Of a stretch of 64,000 bases of DNA, positions 61,713 to 64,000 are shown one piece after another (the stretch's first letter is position 1; each line of letters opens with the position of its first letter). Under the pieces are notes generated by a model. That model was not told the origin of the DNA. It did no database searches and saw nothing but the letters and a program-made list of their open reading frames with translations. The stretch comes from Sphingomonas turrisvirgatae. GTDB taxonomy: Bacteria > Pseudomonadota > Alphaproteobacteria > Sphingomonadales > Sphingomonadaceae. The position numbers were made by a program, and so were the translations under genes. The stretch spans positions 62,001-126,000 of the forward strand of contig NZ_MDDS01000086.1 in NCBI RefSeq assembly GCF_001721295.1, given 5' to 3'.

Positions 61713-64000
61713 TTAGCCCTCCAGGCTCTTGCTCACCTGTTCGGTCATATCCTTGCTGAGGCCAGGCGTGGCGAGGATGCGTTCGAGCTCCGAACGCATC
61801 CGGGCAGCGCGCGCGGCGTCGAAGCGCTTCCAGCGGCCGAGCGGGGGAACGAGCTTCGCGGCGGTCTGCGGGTTCAACTGGTCGAGCGCGATCAGCTGAT
61901 CGGCGACGAAGCGGTAGCCGCGCCCTTCGCCCGAATGGAAAGCACGCTGATTGACCGCGAACGCGCCGACCAGCGCGCGGGCGCGGTTGGGATTGGCAAG
62001 GGTGAAGTCGGGATGGCTGGCCAGCGCCTCGACCGCCGCCGCGGTGTCGTCGCGAGTCGCGAGCGCCTGGGTCTGGAACCATTTGTCCAGCACCAGCGCA
62101 TTGTCGGCGTAACGGTTGTAGAAGATGTCGAGCGCGGCGTGGCGCTTGTCGGATTCGCTGTTGACCAGCGCGGTCAGGCCGCCCTGACGATCGGTCATGT
62201 TGTCGGCTGCGTCGAATTGCGCGAACGCCAGGTCCGCGCCGTCCGCCGCGCCGCTGGCGATGACATAGCCGAGCGAGACGGACTTCAACCGCCGCGCGCC
62301 CTTGCCCGCCGGCGAATATTCGAACCGATTGGCGCGCGCCGCCTCATACGCCTCGCGCCATTGCGGCTCGAGCGCCTTGCCGAGGTCGCGGCGCAGCGCC
62401 TCGCGCTTCTGGAAGATCGCCTCCGGATCGACGACGGGCAGCTGGTCGCCGATGAAGCTGTCGGACGGCAGCAGCACGGCTTCTGCGACGAATGCCCGGT
62501 CCAGCGCCGGGTCGGCGAGCGTGTTGGCGACCGCCTCGATCACCGACGCGTGATCGGCGCGGCCATGGGTGACGGCCGCGACGAGCGTGTCGAGCATCAG
62601 CTGCTGCATCGCTTCGTACCGCGCGAAGGGATCATCGTCGTGCGCGGAGAGGAAGGCGAGGTCGGCGACGCTGCGGTTGGTATCGACGATGACCGGGGCG
62701 GAGAAGCCGCGGTTGATCGACAGTACCGGGCGCTCGGTCACGCCATCGAATGTCAGCTGCGCGTCGCCATCAGACAGCAGCACGAGCTGCTCCTCGGCGA
62801 TCGGCTGCGCGGTTTCGGCACCGAACAGCTTGATCCTGAGCGGCAGCACCATCGGCGCCTTGTTCGGCTGACCGGGCGTCGGCGGGACCGATTGGCGAAG
62901 GTCGAGACGCGCGCGGCCGCTGCCAGCCTCGTGCTCGAGGCTGGCGGTGACGCGCGGCGTGCCGGCCTGCGAGTACCAGAGGCGGAATTGCGTGAGATCG
63001 ACGCCGCTCGCTTCCTCCATGCATGCAACGAAGTCTTCGCAGGTCGCCGCCGTGCCGTCGAAGCGATCGAAATAGCGGTCGGTGCCGGCGCGGAACTTCT
63101 GCGGCCCCAAAATCGTCGCCATCATGCGGATGACTTCGGCACCCTTGTTGTAGATCGTCGCGGTGTAGAAGTTGCTGATCTCGACATATTCGTCCGGGCG
63201 TACCGGATGCGCGAGCGGGCCGGCATCCTCCGGGAACTGCGCCGCGCGAAGCCCGCGGACATCCTCGATCCGCTTGACCGCCGCGCTACCCTGATCGGCT
63301 GAGAAGCCCTGATCGCGGTAGACGGTGAAACCTTCCTTGAGGCTGAGCTGGAACCAGTCGCGGCAGGTGACGCGATTGCCCGACCAGTTGTGGAAATACT
63401 CGTGCGCGACAACGGCGGCGACCGCGTCGTAATCATAGTCGGTGGCGGTATCGGGATCGGCGAGGATGTAGCGGCTGTTGAAGATGTTCAGCCCCTTGTT
63501 CTCCATCGCGCCGAAATTGAAATCGTCCACGGCGACGATGTTGAACACGTCGAGATCATATTCACGGCCATAGACCTGCTCGTCCCACGCCATGCTGAGC
63601 TTCAGCGCATGGAGCGCATGATCGGTCTTTGGCAGGTCCTTCTCACGTACCCAGATGCCGAGCGTGACCTGACGTCCCGACATGGTGGTAAAGGTGGCGG
63701 TATTGGCCGCGAGATCGCCGGCGACGAGCGCGAACAGATAGGATGGCTTGGGGAACGGGTCGTGCCACTCGGCCCAGTGTCTGCCATCGGCCGCATCCCC
63801 GCTGGCGATCGGGTCGCCATTCGCGAGCAGGACCGGGAAGCGCGCCTTGTCGGCGGTCATGCGCACGCGATATTTGCTGAGCACGTCGGGCCGGTCGGGG
63901 AAGAAGGTGATCCGGCGGAAGCCCTCCGCCTCGCATTGCGTGCAGAGGTTCCCCCCCGAAGCGTAGAGGCCCATCAGCTGGGTATTGGCGGCGGGCGCGA
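61713..64000 (-). CDS. pepN: Aminopeptidase N, 5'-truncated by window edge
   Basis: The frame is open to base 64000, giving 762 visible residues; E. coli-type PepN has about 870, so the N-terminal 100 or so are outside. The substrate loop FGAMENKGLNIF and the zinc motif HEYFHNWSGNR with a later glutamate in SLKEGF are intact, and the visible part starts in NTQLMGLYASGG. M1 aminopeptidase, cytoplasmic, broad specificity. The C-terminal helical domain completes the gene. Confidence 0.95.
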   Translation of the reverse strand, partial: APAANTQLMGLYASGGNLCTQCEAEGFRRITFFPDRPDVLSKYRVRMTADKARFPVLLANGDPIASGDAADGRHWAEWHDPFPKPSYLFALVAGDLAANTATFTTMSGRQVTLGIWVREKDLPKTDHALHALKLSMAWDEQVYGREYDLDVFNIVAVDDFNFGAMENKGLNIFNSRYILADPDTATDYDYDAVAAVVAHEYFHNWSGNRVTCRDWFQLSLKEGFTVYRDQGFSADQGSAAVKRIEDVRGLRAAQFPEDAGPLAHPVRPDEYVEISNFYTATIYNKGAEVIRMMATILGPQKFRAGTDRYFDRFDGTAATCEDFVACMEEASGVDLTQFRLWYSQAGTPRVTASLEHEAGSGRARLDLRQSVPPTPGQPNKAPMVLPLRIKLFGAETAQPIAEEQLVLLSDGDAQLTFDGVTERPVLSINRGFSAPVIVDTNRSVADLAFLSAHDDDPFARYEAMQQLMLDTLVAAVTHGRADHASVIEAVANTLADPALDRAFVAEAVLLPSDSFIGDQLPVVDPEAIFQKREALRRDLGKALEPQWREAYEAARANRFEYSPAGKGARRLKSVSLGYVIASGAADGADLAFAQFDAADNMTDRQGGLTALVNSESDKRHAALDIFYNRYADNALVLDKWFQTQALATRDDTAAAVEALASHPDFTLANPNRARALVGAFAVNQRAFHSGEGRGYRFVADQLIALDQLNPQTAAKLVPPLGRWKRFDAARAARMRSELERILATPGLSKDMTEQVSKSLEG

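Overview
This window reads as a stretch of core chromosome from a sphingomonad (Alphaproteobacteria, Sphingomonadales; most likely Sphingomonas or a close relative). The grounds are high GC content, CcrM with GANTC sites in front of its own gene, the Pseudomonas-type 531-residue isocitrate lyase, an aa3 cytochrome oxidase operon with CtaG and SURF1, the lepB-rnc-era and pyrE-pdxJ-acpS-lepB clusters, a TonB-dependent receptor and a TPP-riboswitch-controlled thiC. No species is assigned. I see no tRNA or rRNA gene, CRISPR array, insertion sequence, integrase or prophage gene. Genes are packed tightly, with many 4-nt ATGA/GTGA overlaps.

Layout: 0-5.4 kb: end of plsY, dprA, a membrane-anchored unknown, folP, a small outer-membrane barrel and ccrM. 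5.36-5.69 kb is a 330-bp control region with two perfect DnaA boxes, three GANTC sites and two GTTAAC palindromes, followed by aceA (to 7.3 kb). 7.4-12.1 kb (minus strand): glmM - DUF1272 - PanE-like reductase - thiD - rnhB - DUF3072, then a VOC gene broken by one in-frame TGA. 12.1-13.4 kb: a dicarboxylate/amino-acid symporter. 13.4-20.9 kb (minus): small unknown - oxygenase-like - PAP2 - lepB - rnc - era - pgi - PhnA-like - gor. 21.0-25.5 kb (plus): fatty-acid-hydroxylase-family enzyme overlapping a DUF2141 gene, MipA/OmpV, a small unknown with a possible CTG start, TPP riboswitch, thiC.

25.6-35.3 kb (minus): rpiB - glyA - nrdR - TrmJ-type methyltransferase - hisN-like, then rpmI - rplT - terminator - palindromic repeat - LysE-type exporter - pheS - pheT - SDR. 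35.4-40.9 kb: lipoprotein, SDR, pterin dehydratase, minimal zincin metalloprotease, ccmA-ccmB, rRNA-methyltransferase-like gene, thrC. 41.0-48.0 kb (minus): ctaC - ctaD - perfect terminator - DUF1275 - ctaB - 48-residue membrane protein - ctaG - ctaE - SURF1. 48.1-54.6 kb (plus): pyrE - pdxJ - acpS - second lepB - AI-2E exporter - maiA - TonB receptor. 54.6-59.9 kb: an uncharacterised surface-glycan-looking group (two GT4 glycosyltransferases, a polytopic membrane protein, a second DUF2141 protein, a GT39-like membrane protein). 60-64 kb: an M49-like lipoprotein peptidase and the 3' part of pepN.

Most of the window is housekeeping: cell-envelope precursor synthesis (PlsY, GlmM), vitamin/cofactor enzymes (FolP, ThiC, ThiD, PdxJ, PhhB), translation (PheST, L20, L35, Era, RNase III), protein export (two LepB), respiration (aa3 oxidase and its heme O and copper assembly factors) and one-carbon metabolism (GlyA). 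The points most worth a second look are the ccrM-aceA control region, the alternative pairings of the thiC leader, a 13-base dispersed sequence that acts as the apparent ribosome binding site of two unrelated genes, the duplicated lepB that splits a normally contiguous cluster, and the uncharacterised glycosyltransferase/DUF2141 locus. I did not find convincing evidence of a wholly new system.
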